Positions 44,614 through 54,062 of a DNA stretch of 64,000 bases are shown one piece after another; position 1 is the first letter of the stretch, and each line of letters starts with the position of its first letter. Both the position numbers and the translations under genes were made by a program. This stretch comes from Bianquea renquensis (GTDB lineage Bacteria > Bacillota > Clostridia > Lachnospirales > Bianqueaceae). The stretch is from contig NZ_JACRSQ010000019.1 in assembly GCF_014384895.1 (NCBI RefSeq), forward strand, positions 1 through 64,000, read 5' to 3'. Below the pieces are notes generated by a model, which saw only the letters and a list, made by a program, of their open reading frames with translations, was not told the origin of the DNA and ran no database searches.

Positions 44614-46239
44614 TCACTGTAAATTGGAGCGGTATTCATCGTAATAGGGCTGATAGATTTCCACGACGGTGTCAATCCCCATGCTCTTCAGATCTCGGAT
44701 ATAGGAGTCCCACTTCCCATCCAGGTCGTCCTCCCCCGTGATAAATCTGGCTCTGGCTTCCTTGACAAATGTGGTCACATCGGTTATGATGGGCGTCACC
44801 GTATTCAAGTCCTCCTCTGAGAGGCTCAGACTGGGAAATTGGGAGACAAAGTATGGCTCGCTGTATTCCATAGTCATCTCGTTGAGCCACAAGGCATTAG
44901 ACGAATTCTGCTTGTTCTGATAGTCCACACGGAGCCACGTGCAAAGCTTTCCTGCTGCCGTTACAACGACTCTCCACGCTTGGGAATTGTCATACCCCTC
45001 TGGAACAAAATTCTCCCACAGCGTCTTTTCATCATCGACCCACTCCCAGCCCACTCCTTCTTCTCCGTTTCGGCACACGATGGAGCCTTCCTCTGTATAA
45101 CAGTAGTCTAGAAGACGCAGGGCAACCTCTGGGTATTGACAAGCCGTTGTGATGGCTGTGACACCTGGCGTGATTCCTGTGCCGGCGGTGACTAGCTTCT
45201 TGTTGCTAAGGGATGAGGTAAGGGCATCGAACTGTGTATACTCATACCCGATCTCGCTGCCGCAGGTCATGTAGGAGGCAGCGGAATGAAAGCTTCCCAG
45301 GATTCCTGCCTCCCCCTTCGCTGTCATCTGTTCACTCGTCTGCACAAAAAAATCATTGTCCAACAGTTTTTCTTCGTAGAGCATCCGAAGGTACCGCAGA
45401 TATTCCCTGTACGCATCCGACGCGTTGAGACAAAAGACGGTGCCATTCTCGTCGGCTGTCAGCTGATAGTCGGCGCTGTTGGCATTCAAGCCCAGGGCAT
45501 TCAGAATCAATCCGTCCACCGCCACTCCTCCAGTGCCTGTCAGCGGGATTTCATCGTTGGGATCCCCATTGCCGTTGGCATCCTCCTTTTGAAATGCCCT
45601 CAACACTTCCGCGTACTCGTCCAGTGTCGTCGGTACCTCTTTACCCACGTTTTCAAGCCATGTGGTGCTGATCCAGTAACGCAAATGCAGATCCCGGGGA
45701 ACCTGGTTGATCAGCGGCAGCGCATAGATATTCCCGTCTGCCGAGGTACTCATAGCTTTGGCATCTGGTATCTGTGAGAATGCATCCTGAATGTTGGGTC
45801 CATACTGGGTAATCAGATCATTCAGGGCTAAAAGCTGTCCGCCGGAGCCGTATTCCATCAGCTCCGCGTCGGTGAATTCCCCGCCGATAAAGATGTCTGG
45901 CAGATCATCCGATCCAAAAAACAGCGCTTTTTTCTCCCGAAACACATCATCAGAGTATTCTTCAAATGTGAACTCGACCCCCGTTACCTTCGTTAAGTGT
46001 TCAAAGAGGTTCATCCCAACGTAGGTTGGAGAGCTACCGAGAGAGCCGCAGATCGTTAGCGTGATAGCCTCGTTGACAACGGGATATCCCGTGGGATTGA
46101 AATTGGAGGATTCCTCCGACGCACTCCCTACCGATCCAATTTGACTCTGCTCTGAACTGCCCTGCTCCTTCTGACATCCTATGAGCCCCAGCAGCAGACA
46201 GCAGGCTAAACCCCATGCTACCTTTTTTTTCATTGCCAT
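44614..46239 (-). CDS. Sugar ABC transporter solute-binding lipoprotein, second locus
   Basis: A 541-residue binding protein of the oligosaccharide class. The signal peptide KKKVAWGLACCLLLGLIGC ends in the lipobox LIGC; the mature domain includes TLTICGSLGSSPTYVGMNLF and, at the far end, YIRDLKSMGIDTVVEIYQPYYDEY, which mirrors the ending of the protein at 18-19.8 kb. Two in-frame ATGs lie six bases apart behind AGAGGAG; the second would have the better spacing. It is third in the importer operon after the two permeases. Confidence 0.9.
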   Translation of the reverse strand: MAMKKKVAWGLACCLLLGLIGCQKEQGSSEQSQIGSVGSASEESSNFNPTGYPVVNEAITLTICGSLGSSPTYVGMNLFEHLTKVTGVEFTFEEYSDDVFREKKALFFGSDDLPDIFIGGEFTDAELMEYGSGGQLLALNDLITQYGPNIQDAFSQIPDAKAMSTSADGNIYALPLINQVPRDLHLRYWISTTWLENVGKEVPTTLDEYAEVLRAFQKEDANGNGDPNDEIPLTGTGGVAVDGLILNALGLNANSADYQLTADENGTVFCLNASDAYREYLRYLRMLYEEKLLDNDFFVQTSEQMTAKGEAGILGSFHSAASYMTCGSEIGYEYTQFDALTSSLSNKKLVTAGTGITPGVTAITTACQYPEVALRLLDYCYTEEGSIVCRNGEEGVGWEWVDDEKTLWENFVPEGYDNSQAWRVVVTAAGKLCTWLRVDYQNKQNSSNALWLNEMTMEYSEPYFVSQFPSLSLSEEDLNTVTPIITDVTTFVKEARARFITGEDDLDGKWDSYIRDLKSMGIDTVVEIYQPYYDEYRSNLQ

Positions 46240-46270
46240 TTTCTCCTCTCTTTTTTGCTATATTAAAGGA

Positions 46271-47179
46271 CTAGCCTTTAATCGCGCCTATCATGATGCC
46301 CTTCACAAAATATCTCTGCAAAAACCCATAGACCAAGAGCATGGGGGCTATGGAGATGACAATCGCCGTATATTTTATCATGTCGGAGATCCGCGCCTGC
46401 CGCGCCGCGCTTTCAATGAGATCTGAGTCCACCATGGCCATCTCCGCCGCTACCTCGCTCTGGATCAAAATTTCCCGCAATATCAGCTGTAGCGGATACA
46501 GACTCCGGCTTTTGAGATAGATCATGGCCCCAAAGTACTCGTTCCAATGTCCAACCCCGAAAAACATGGCCATTACCGCTACGATAGGCATAGACAGAGG
46601 CATGACGATGCGGATAAAGAGTTTCCAATTGGAACAGCCATCGATGACGCCCGCCTCCTGCAATTCCATAGGGATTGTCGAGGAAAAAAAAGTGCGGGAG
46701 ACGATCAAGTTGTAGGTGGCCGTCGCGCCCCCCACAATGAGCATCAACCTTGTATCCAGCAGACCCAGCCGCTTTACCGTGATATAGGTTGGGACCAACC
46801 CGCCAGTGAAATACATGGGAATCATAATGAGCAGCATAAGCCACCCCCGTCCCACAAAATCCTTTCGCGACAGGGCGTAGGCGCATGGCAGTGTAACCAC
46901 CAGATTTAGAATGGTCCCCGCGATGGTATACACAATCGTATTGCCATAGCTTACCCAGATCTCGCTGTATTTTAGCAGATATTGGTACCCTTCCAGGGTA
47001 AACTCGACGGGATAGAGCCACATCTCGCCTGATGCCACCTTATAGGGATCGCTGAAGGAAGCTCCCAGTATATATACGAGGGGGTATAATACAATCACAA
47101 GGACTGCAGTCATCAGACAATAATTGATGCTATCGAAAACAATATCATCTTTGGACCTGTCAAAACGGTTTCTCCTCAT
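46271..47179 (-). CDS. Sugar ABC transporter permease, LplC type, second locus
   Basis: A 302-residue permease with six helices; the EAA loop reads MELQEAGVIDGCSNWKLFIRI and the C terminus RYFVKGIMIGAIKG is the group signature, identical in its last ten residues to the homologue at 20 kb. The ATG at 47179 is chosen because TAGGAGG, which overlaps the stop of the preceding permease, lies seven bases upstream. Confidence 0.92.
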   Translation of the reverse strand: MRRNRFDRSKDDIVFDSINYCLMTAVLVIVLYPLVYILGASFSDPYKVASGEMWLYPVEFTLEGYQYLLKYSEIWVSYGNTIVYTIAGTILNLVVTLPCAYALSRKDFVGRGWLMLLIMIPMYFTGGLVPTYITVKRLGLLDTRLMLIVGGATATYNLIVSRTFFSSTIPMELQEAGVIDGCSNWKLFIRIVMPLSMPIVAVMAMFFGVGHWNEYFGAMIYLKSRSLYPLQLILREILIQSEVAAEMAMVDSDLIESAARQARISDMIKYTAIVISIAPMLLVYGFLQRYFVKGIMIGAIKG

Positions 47180-47190
47180 CTCGTCGCCTC

Positions 47191-48123
47191 CTACCATAGA
47201 CTCGTCTCGCCGAGTCGTCCCGCTATAAAGTTTACAAGCAACAACAGTATACAGTTGATAACGGAATTGAACATCTCCACCGCTGTGGAAAAGCTAAAGT
47301 CCGACTTGATCAATCCCACCTTATAGACGTAGGTGGAGATCACTTCCGACGCGCTGAGGTTCGTATCATTTTGCAAAAGGTAGACTTTCTCGAAGCCAAC
47401 GGATAGAAGGGACCCACATTGCATGATCAGCAAAATGACAATGGTAGGAACTAGCACTGGCAAGTTAATATGCCAGATTCTCTGCCATTTATTCGCCCCA
47501 TCGATGCGGGCGGCTTCCAGCAGAGCGCTATCCACCCCGGCTAGCGCGGCAAAATAGATGATGGAGCTCCACCCCGTCTCTTGCCAAATTCCCGACAGTA
47601 TATAGATCCATTTGAAACCCGATGCGCTCTGTAGATAATTGAAGGATGTCAGTCCCAGTGCGGACCGGATATGGTTGAATAATCCAGTGGTCGGGTTTAA
47701 AAAAATGATCAGCATGCCACACATGACCACGGTGGAAATAAAATGCGGCGCTAAACTGATGGTCTGTATCAACTTTTGGTACTTAGTATGTAGTATTTCA
47801 TTGAGCAGCAGAGCAAATAGAATGGGCACGGGAAACCCAAGGAGTAGACTCAGCCCCGTGATTGTCAGCGTATTTCGAATGACCGTTCCAAAATAATACG
47901 AGCGAAAAAATCGAATAAAATGCGCAAGCCCAACCCACTCACTGCCAAAAAAGCCATCCGCCGCTTTATAATTCCGAAAGGCAATCTGAATTCCATATAA
48001 GGGTACATACTTAAATATGATAAAATAGGCAACGGCCGGCAACACGAATAGATAGAGCTGCCAATTTTTTAGAATTCGTTTTCCAAGCGGAGCTTTTGCC
48101 GCAGCGGAAATACTTCTCGTCAT
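47191..48123 (-). CDS. Sugar ABC transporter permease, LplB type, second locus
   Basis: A 310-residue permease with six helices. FKYVPLYGIQIAFRNYKAAD after helix 1 and the EAA loop ALLEAARIDGANKWQRIWHI identify the LplB group, and the protein ends GRLGETSLW. It is first in the operon, behind the promoter at 48154-48182. As with the first importer, no ATPase gene is nearby, so a shared MsmX-type ATPase is expected. Confidence 0.92.
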   Translation of the reverse strand: MTRSISAAAKAPLGKRILKNWQLYLFVLPAVAYFIIFKYVPLYGIQIAFRNYKAADGFFGSEWVGLAHFIRFFRSYYFGTVIRNTLTITGLSLLLGFPVPILFALLLNEILHTKYQKLIQTISLAPHFISTVVMCGMLIIFLNPTTGLFNHIRSALGLTSFNYLQSASGFKWIYILSGIWQETGWSSIIYFAALAGVDSALLEAARIDGANKWQRIWHINLPVLVPTIVILLIMQCGSLLSVGFEKVYLLQNDTNLSASEVISTYVYKVGLIKSDFSFSTAVEMFNSVINCILLLLVNFIAGRLGETSLW

Positions 48124-48153
48124 CTGGATTCCCCCTGTGTTTGATCTGTTTCT

Positions 48154-48182
48154 ATTACAACACAGATTGAATTGGCTGTAAA
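48154..48182 (-). promoter_or_regulatory. Promoter of the second sugar importer operon
   Basis: On the minus strand TTTACA (48182-48177) and TGTAAT (48159-48154) are 17 bases apart, about 30 bases before the permease start. Confidence 0.62.
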
Positions 48183-48300
48183 CATGCCAAATTTAAGCAA
48201 CGTCACGATTCTCTGCCTGTTTTTTTTGCTGAATGTCACATTCTTGACCGATTTCAGCATATAAAATCGCAATTTTTTCATTAAAAATGGCATGATATAA

Positions 48301-48336
48301 GGCCACCGCATACAAAAAAATCTGTATGCGGTGGCC
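48301..48336 (-). terminator. Terminator of the rnr-smpB-pfp unit
   Basis: GGCCACCGCATAC and its exact inverse form a 13-bp stem with a 10-base loop, followed on the minus strand by TTATATC. It lies 15 bases after the phosphofructokinase stop. Confidence 0.72.
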
Positions 48337-48350
48337 CGTATCGGTTGAGA

Positions 48351-49604
48351 TCAAGAAATCCGGTTGGACAGTTTCGAGCGCCCTTCGCAGTATAAATGCC
48401 GCGGCAGGCCATCCACCATAATAGGTGTCAGCTCCGCCTGAATCAGAGGGCGCACATAGCTCAAAAATTCTGGTGTAACGAAAGTTCCCTCCTTGTTGAT
48501 CCACTCACGGGGAACCTTCTTCTCCGCGTTGGCGATGGCATGGACATCCGCCAATGCCGTCGTACACTGGTATGGCTCGTTGGAGATCCTCCTGAGAATG
48601 ACCATTTTGCCAGTGTCCCCCTCAAAGGCAGCTTTGACGGCAGCGCCCCCCGCCTGAAAGGCTTCGGTAATATCCACCCTGGACGCGATGTGTGCGGCGC
48701 AGCGCTGTAGTGTGTTAAACTCGATGGCCCGCGTCTTACATCCGAGCTCGCGGTATATACGGTCTGATAGATACCGCGCGGTCCCGTATAGGATTTTATG
48801 GCCAAAGTCGTCCTTAAACTCCAGATGATCGGTCAAATCGCACACATACCGCCCATCCGGCACCCGGATCCCCTCCGACACGGCTATGACAACGGATTTC
48901 TTATGTTTTTGGACCTCGTCCACGCGGCTGATAAACTGCTGGATATCGAAGGGAATCTCGGGCATAAAGATCATATCCGGCCCCTCACAGTCCTCGCACG
49001 CCGCCAATGCCGCTGCACCCGTCAGCCACCCGGCGTTTCGGCCCATGATCTCCACGATGGTCACGCTCTTGAGATCATAGACGAGCCCGTCGCGGATGAT
49101 TTCCTTTAACATGGATCCAATGTATTTGGCAGCGCTCCCGTATCCCGGTGTGTGATCTGTCACCATCAAATCATTGTCGATGGTTTTGGGAATGCCGACA
49201 AACCGAATTGGGCTCCCGATGGAGTCCCCGTAATCCGTCAGCTTCTGTATCGTGTCCATGGAATCATTGCCGCCGATGTAAAAGAAGGCCCTGATCTCCA
49301 ACTGGTCCAGCCGGCGGAAGATCTCCTCATAAATTTCTTTTCCCTCCTGCCTCTCCGGCAACTTATACCGGCAAGATCCCAGATATGCAGAGGGGGTTCT
49401 CTTCAGAAGCTCGATGTCCAAATCAGTTTGGATATGCTCTCGGAGGTCAAGATAGTGCCCCTCCAGGAACCCCTGAATCCCATGGACCATTCCATAAATC
49501 TGCCCGGCGCCCCGCTCCCGAGCGGTTTTAAAAACTCCAACCAAACTGGCGTTGATCGCAGCTGTGGGGCCTCCGGATTGTCCGACAATCACGTTTTCTC
49601 TCAT
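48351..49604 (-). CDS. pfp: 6-phosphofructokinase, probably PPi-dependent
   Basis: A 417-residue glycolytic enzyme phosphorylating fructose 6-phosphate. The substrate loop reads GIPKTIDNDL; the lysine in PKTIDND is the mark of pyrophosphate users, where ATP enzymes have glycine. The nucleotide-loop motif is GGNDSMDT instead of GGDGS, again away from ATP use. IVGQSGGPTAAINASL opens the protein and EIMGRNAGWLTG is the conserved F6P site. Length fits the long-clade PFPs of Clostridia. The ATG at 49604 has GGAGG five bases upstream. It follows smpB by 49 bases and shares the terminator of that unit. Confidence 0.9.
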   Translation of the reverse strand: MRENVIVGQSGGPTAAINASLVGVFKTARERGAGQIYGMVHGIQGFLEGHYLDLREHIQTDLDIELLKRTPSAYLGSCRYKLPERQEGKEIYEEIFRRLDQLEIRAFFYIGGNDSMDTIQKLTDYGDSIGSPIRFVGIPKTIDNDLMVTDHTPGYGSAAKYIGSMLKEIIRDGLVYDLKSVTIVEIMGRNAGWLTGAAALAACEDCEGPDMIFMPEIPFDIQQFISRVDEVQKHKKSVVIAVSEGIRVPDGRYVCDLTDHLEFKDDFGHKILYGTARYLSDRIYRELGCKTRAIEFNTLQRCAAHIASRVDITEAFQAGGAAVKAAFEGDTGKMVILRRISNEPYQCTTALADVHAIANAEKKVPREWINKEGTFVTPEFLSYVRPLIQAELTPIMVDGLPRHLYCEGRSKLSNRIS

Positions 49605-49653
49605 GGCTACCTCCATCCCAAAGCACTAGGCGGAACTCCTCGATTCCACCCGT

Positions 49654-50121
49654 CTAATACAAATTTTTAACCTTAAAGTCCTTTTCCGCTTCCCGCCGCT
49701 GATCCTTCTTGGCCAGGTCCTGCCGCTTATCATACAGTTTTTTCCCCTTTGCCAGGGCGATCTGCATCTTGGCATAGTTCCCTTTAAAATACACTTGAAC
49801 GGGGATGATGGTGTAGCCATCGGTCTTAACTGCGCCGATCAGCCGCTTGATCTCCTGCCGGTGCAGCAAAAGCTTTCGGGTCCTGAGCGGATCCCGGTTA
49901 AAGATATTTCCCTTTTCATAAGGGCTAATGTGCATATTCCAAATAAACGCTTCGTTGTTCTGAATGCGGACAAAGCTCTCCTTGAGGCTACATTTCCCCA
50001 TGCGCAGCGACTTGACCTCTGTGCCGGACAATGAGATTCCCGCCTCAAATAGCTCCTCCAGGAAGTACTCATGTCGTGCTTTTTTATTCTGTGCAATCAG
50101 TTTGATCGATTCCTTGCCCAT
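49654..50121 (-). CDS. smpB: SsrA-binding protein
   Basis: A 155-residue OB-fold protein that brings tmRNA to stalled ribosomes. Recognised by the opening NKKARHEYFLEELFEAGISL, by GTEVKSLRMGKCSLKESFV, and by the C-terminal basic helix KGKKLYDKRQDLAKKDQRRE that replaces mRNA in the decoding centre. Its start lies inside the end of rnr (38-base overlap), so the two are translationally linked. The tmRNA gene itself is not in the window. Confidence 0.97.
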   Translation of the reverse strand: MGKESIKLIAQNKKARHEYFLEELFEAGISLSGTEVKSLRMGKCSLKESFVRIQNNEAFIWNMHISPYEKGNIFNRDPLRTRKLLLHRQEIKRLIGAVKTDGYTIIPVQVYFKGNYAKMQIALAKGKKLYDKRQDLAKKDQRREAEKDFKVKNLY

Positions 50122-52306
50122 TCTCTATCTCCCCCGCCTCCAAAAAATAAACCGTATAGGTGTCCATATCGGACCCATTGTAGTATACCTGGATCTTCTG
50201 CCCCAGGGCGTAGACACGGTGGGTGTGTTCGCCCTCCAGGCGGTAGCGGTCCCGGTCGAAGATAAAATAGTCCAGAGTCAAATCCTCGACGGGAATGAAT
50301 CCCTCCACCGTATTCTCCAACTCAACAAAGATCCCTTTGGCTATGACGCCGGAGATCACGCCGTCGAACCGGGTCTTTCCGTGATCTTTCTTGTAGCGGT
50401 TCTTCATATACAGCGCTTTCATATACCGGTCGACATCTCGCTCCGCTTCCTGCGCTCTTCGCTCCGTGGCGGAGCACTGTTCTGCCGTCTTCGCCAATGT
50501 CTTGCCCGTCTTTTCAAGCCAGGCATCCTCATACCCGTGGTGCAGGGTGTGCTTGATGATCCGGTGGATCATCAGATCCGGATAGCGCCGGATGGGCGAT
50601 GTGAAGTGGCAATAGTATCGGGCGGCCAAACCGAAATGGCCGGTCTCCATGTTGACGGTGTATTTGGCTTGCTTCATCGACCGGAGTGTCAGCCTGGCCA
50701 GGATCCCTTCTTCTGGTTTTCCCTCCAATTCCTCCAGGAGTGCTTGCAGGGCCTTGGGGTGAACGTCCCCGCCCTTGCTCCCCTTGATGCGATGGCCCAT
50801 ATTATAGACAAAGGTATTCAAGGTGCGAATCTTTTCAGGATCCGGCTTCTCATGGGTGCGATATACAAAGGGGACGTCGCGCCAATAATACTCCTGCGCC
50901 ACGGTCTCATTGGCCAGCAGCATAAACTCCTCAATGATCCTCGTGGCAATATTGCGCTCGTAAGGTTGGATTTCCACTGGATTTCCCTCATCATCCGTGG
51001 TAATCTTACACTCCGGAAAGTCAAAATCAATGGCGCCACGGTCATCGCGTATCTGGATCCGCTTGCGGGCCAGCTCCTCCATTGCCGCAAAGTCACCAAG
51101 AAATTCCTGATGCTCTGCCAGCAGCGCCTTCTGCTCTGGAGACCGCTCAGACTCCAAAAGTTTCAGGGCCGATAGGATCTGGCTCACTTGGGTATAGCTC
51201 ATGCGGCGCGCCACACAGATCGCCGACTCAACAATTCGATGGGACACAATCTGACCTTCCTCGTTGAGCTCCATGATGCAGCTCAGCGCAAGGCGGTCTT
51301 TTCCCGCATTGAGGGAACAAATTCCGTTGGACAGCTTCGGTGGCAACATTGGAATGACCCGGTCGGTCAAGTACACACTGGTCCCCCTGCTATATGCCTC
51401 CCGATCGAGGGGGCTATTTTCCGGCACATAGTGGGAGACGTCTGCAATGTGGACACCCAGCTCATATCCGTGTTCACAGCGTCGGATGGATACCGCATCG
51501 TCCAGGTCTTTTGCGTCTTCCCCGTCGATGGTGACCATCCTCCAGCGCCGCAGATCTTCCCGTCCCTCCAGCATCTCCTCGCTCACCCGATCCTCGATTG
51601 CCTCCAGAGAGCGGAAAACCGCATCGGGAAATTCTCCAGGCACTCCGAGCCGGTAGATGACGGACTGGATTTGAGCCGTGGGCTGGTTTCGGTGTCCGAG
51701 ATCCTCCACGATCTTTCCCCGCAGCCCCTCCTTGTCCTCCGGCCAGGATATGATCTTAACTACCACTTTATGCCCGTCCTTGTACTCCTTCGCCTGCTTC
51801 AACCCAATTTTGACCGTGCGGTCGAATCGCGCCTCGTCCGACCGGACATATGCTGCTTTCTTCTTGTTGATCAGGGTTCCAACTAGGATGTCCGTGCCAT
51901 GTTTTGTGACCGACACGATCTGACCGGACGCTTTCCTATCCCCCTCTGCGCGCTGTAGGACCTGACAGAGCACCTGATCTCCGTGCAGCGCCTTTCCCAC
52001 GCCCTCTGCGGGGATAAAAATATCGTCCGTCCCATCCTCCGGAGTCACAAAGCCAAACCCTCGCGCCGTCCCACAAAATGTTCCCGGGACATATCGGACC
52101 TTGCCCGGTACGATCCGTTTCTTCTCTATATCGATAGCGCCTTCTCCGCGCAATTCGCTGAGCAGGCCATCCAGCACTGCAAAATCCTCCTTGGGCACAG
52201 TGAGAATCTGTGCCAACTGCTTCTTTGTCATCGGCTTATACATAGGGTGGTTGATAAAGTCCAACACTTTCTGCCGCCGCTCTTCCATACGTTCTTTTCC
52301 TTCCAT
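50084..52306 (-). CDS. rnr: Ribonuclease R
   Basis: A 740-residue 3'-5' exoribonuclease that degrades structured RNA and works with SmpB-tmRNA on stalled messages. Domains in order: N-terminal winged helix (about 1-60), cold-shock domains (about 65-220), the RNB catalytic domain with IDGEDAKDLDDAVSIRR carrying the metal-binding aspartates, and an S1 domain near 630-710 (RFDGVISGVIAKGIFVELEN). The ATG at 52306 has GGAGG five bases upstream; the frame opens four codons earlier at a GTG. The order secG-rnr-smpB is conserved across Firmicutes. Confidence 0.96.
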   Translation of the reverse strand: MEGKERMEERRQKVLDFINHPMYKPMTKKQLAQILTVPKEDFAVLDGLLSELRGEGAIDIEKKRIVPGKVRYVPGTFCGTARGFGFVTPEDGTDDIFIPAEGVGKALHGDQVLCQVLQRAEGDRKASGQIVSVTKHGTDILVGTLINKKKAAYVRSDEARFDRTVKIGLKQAKEYKDGHKVVVKIISWPEDKEGLRGKIVEDLGHRNQPTAQIQSVIYRLGVPGEFPDAVFRSLEAIEDRVSEEMLEGREDLRRWRMVTIDGEDAKDLDDAVSIRRCEHGYELGVHIADVSHYVPENSPLDREAYSRGTSVYLTDRVIPMLPPKLSNGICSLNAGKDRLALSCIMELNEEGQIVSHRIVESAICVARRMSYTQVSQILSALKLLESERSPEQKALLAEHQEFLGDFAAMEELARKRIQIRDDRGAIDFDFPECKITTDDEGNPVEIQPYERNIATRIIEEFMLLANETVAQEYYWRDVPFVYRTHEKPDPEKIRTLNTFVYNMGHRIKGSKGGDVHPKALQALLEELEGKPEEGILARLTLRSMKQAKYTVNMETGHFGLAARYYCHFTSPIRRYPDLMIHRIIKHTLHHGYEDAWLEKTGKTLAKTAEQCSATERRAQEAERDVDRYMKALYMKNRYKKDHGKTRFDGVISGVIAKGIFVELENTVEGFIPVEDLTLDYFIFDRDRYRLEGEHTHRVYALGQKIQVYYNGSDMDTYTVYFLEAGEIENGQGIDQTDCTE

Positions 52307-52374
52307 GGTTTCCTCCACGCCGCCGCATCTGCGGCCTTTCTCGCTTGCTCCTCTACTCTCCAGTATCTCCGATT

Positions 52375-52440
52375 TTATAAGCCGCGATGCAAAAAGTTTG
52401 CCTTCGGCAAACTTTTTGCAAGGTAAAAAACGGCTTATAA
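52375..52440 (-). terminator. Nested palindrome between secG and rnr
   Basis: An inner perfect 15-bp stem (52388-52402 with 52406-52420, loop TTC) sits inside outer 10-bp arms TTATAAGCCG/CGGCTTATAA (52375-52384 with 52431-52440). It may act as a partial terminator or a repeated palindromic element. Confidence 0.6.
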
Positions 52441-52501
52441 GGAAATCCCTCTAAGCCGCTTGTTAACCTCTATATGACGGATTCACTGCCGTGTTCGCCT
52501 C

Positions 52502-52753
52502 TCATTTGATCGATGCGATCATCAGATACAGGACAAAGGCAAACACGATATAGACGATAGCCAAAATCTTCGTCCAGCGCTCAAATTTTCCTTCCAGCGT
52601 GCGCGCCTTGTTCTTTCCGAAATAGGTCTCCGCCGCGCCGCTGATGGCTCCTGACAGTCCAGCGCTCTTGCCCTCCTGCATCAGCACGATACACGTCAAC
52701 ACAATGCAGATAACAAACAGCACAATCGAAACGATAATACTGGCGACTTGCAT
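52502..52753 (-). CDS. secG: Preprotein translocase subunit SecG
   Basis: An 83-residue membrane protein that assists SecYE/SecA export. Two helices are visible (about 3-25 and 61-80) around the conserved loop LMQEGKSAGLSGAISGAAETYFGKNKA, of which MQEGK-GLSG-FG is the family signature. It has its own consensus promoter and leads the rnr-smpB-pfp group. Confidence 0.95.
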   Translation of the reverse strand: MQVASIIVSIVLFVICIVLTCIVLMQEGKSAGLSGAISGAAETYFGKNKARTLEGKFERWTKILAIVYIVFAFVLYLMIASIK

Positions 52754-52828
52754 CCCCTCTTACCTCCTTTACTTTCCGTCGGGAATCTCGCGACTCCAGC
52801 GGGCACTAAACCGATTTCACTCTAAATC

Positions 52829-52857
52829 ATAATAGCATAAATGCCATTTTTCGTCAA
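52829..52857 (-). promoter_or_regulatory. Promoter of secG and downstream genes
   Basis: On the minus strand TTGACG (52857-52852) and TATTAT (52834-52829) are 17 bases apart. Confidence 0.75.
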
Positions 52858-52861
52858 GACG

Positions 52862-53407
52862 CTATTTTTCATACACGCTCCTTTTTAGTGAAGCGATATA
52901 GGGCAGGTTGCGATATTTCTCCGCATAGTCAATCCCGTACCCGATGATGAACTCATCGGGCACCTCAAACCCAATGTACTCTACCTCCACCGGCTTGCTC
53001 CTGCGGCATGGCTTGTCCAGCAGGGTGCAGATGCGGACGGACGCCGCTTTCCGGTTGCAGAGATACTCCTTCAGATACGCAAGGGTCAGACCCGTATCGA
53101 TGATATCCTCGACCAATAAAATGTGCTTGTCCGTTATATCCATATCCAAATCTTTTATAATGCGGACGACACCGCTTGTCTCCGAAGCATTGCCGTAGCT
53201 GGAGACAACCATAAAGTCAATGCTGATCTTGCCTTCGATCTTTCGTATCAAATCGCTCATGAAGAGCGAGGCGCCCTTCAATATACCAACGACGATCAAA
53301 TCCTTCTCCTCATAGTCCTCCGTTATCTGTTGGCCTAGCTGCCGGATTCGCTCCGCCAACTCGCCTTCACCAATCAGGATCTGCTCGACATCGTCCTCGA
53401 TTCTCAT
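52862..53407 (-). CDS. hpt: Hypoxanthine phosphoribosyltransferase
   Basis: A 181-residue purine salvage enzyme making IMP or GMP from the base and PRPP. The PRPP loop is HILLVEDIIDTGLTL, the flexible catalytic loop lies near FMVVSSYGNASETSG, and VGILKGASLFMSDLIRKI is the pyrophosphate-binding strand. The C terminus EFIIGYGIDYAEKYRNLPYI is characteristic. An upstream in-frame ATG at 53428 would add seven residues; the ATG at 53407 aligns better with the family and has GGGGA upstream. It follows the phosphoesterase gene closely. Confidence 0.95.
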   Translation of the reverse strand: MRIEDDVEQILIGEGELAERIRQLGQQITEDYEEKDLIVVGILKGASLFMSDLIRKIEGKISIDFMVVSSYGNASETSGVVRIIKDLDMDITDKHILLVEDIIDTGLTLAYLKEYLCNRKAASVRICTLLDKPCRRSKPVEVEYIGFEVPDEFIIGYGIDYAEKYRNLPYIASLKRSVYEK

Positions 53408-53435
53408 GTACTTCCCCACTTTCTCCATCGTTTCT

Positions 53436-53972
53436 TCAAAATTCCAAGTGCATCAGCTCTCGGCCAGACATATCCCGAATCCACAATTCCCGTCCATCCA
53501 GCACGCCATAGCTTGCCGGAAGCCCATCCTTAGGCAGCGTGATCGAACCTGGATTGGCGACATACACATCCCCTTCTTTTTGTGCCTTATAGATGTGTGT
53601 GTGCCCGTGTAGCAGCAGGTCCCCCGGCGAAAGACAAAACGACTCCATCGCCAGATGGCCATGGGTTGCCACAATCTTCTGTCCCTCTGCGGGAAGAACG
53701 ACATAGGGCGCGCCGATGGGAAAGTCCAAAAGCATCTGGTCAACCTCCGCGTCACAGTTCCCATGGACCGCTATAATCCGCTTCGCGTATTGATTGAGCG
53801 CCTGTGCTGTCCTTTGCGGATCATAGCCATCGGGAATCGGATTTCGCGGTCCGTGGTATAAAAGATCTCCCAACAGCAAAAGCATGTCCCCATTGTCCGC
53901 TTCAAACCGCTCCAGACCTTCACATAGACAGCGGTAGGAGCCGTGGATATCCGATAAAATACTATATTTCAT
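53436..53972 (-). CDS. Metallophosphoesterase, YfcE/MJ0936 family
   Basis: A 178-residue dinuclear metal phosphodiesterase. Metal ligands are visible in order: ILSDIHGS (Asp, His), LLLGDLLYHGPRN (Asp), AVHGNCDAEVD (Asn, His-GNCD), VATHGHLA (His) and LLHGHTHIY (His-x-His). Members cleave bis-p-nitrophenyl phosphate in vitro; the cell substrate is unknown. AAAGGA lies nine bases before the ATG at 53972. It forms a short unit with hpt. Confidence 0.9.
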   Translation of the reverse strand: MKYSILSDIHGSYRCLCEGLERFEADNGDMLLLLGDLLYHGPRNPIPDGYDPQRTAQALNQYAKRIIAVHGNCDAEVDQMLLDFPIGAPYVVLPAEGQKIVATHGHLAMESFCLSPGDLLLHGHTHIYKAQKEGDVYVANPGSITLPKDGLPASYGVLDGRELWIRDMSGRELMHLEF

Positions 53973-54062
53973 GCGTACATTCCTTTCTGTCATTGCTTTT
54001 CTTTAGCATTCTACCACACTTTTGACTTCCTGGCTACATATTTTTGCCGGTGAGCCTCCCGA

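Noticed and set aside
49605..49653. Possible tmRNA gene next to smpB
   Set aside because: The gap is only 49 bases and shows no tRNA-like end; ssrA must lie elsewhere.
49964..51175. 403-codon open frame on the plus strand
   Set aside because: It is antisense to rnr and smpB, both secure; the long frame follows from biased codon use of the real genes.
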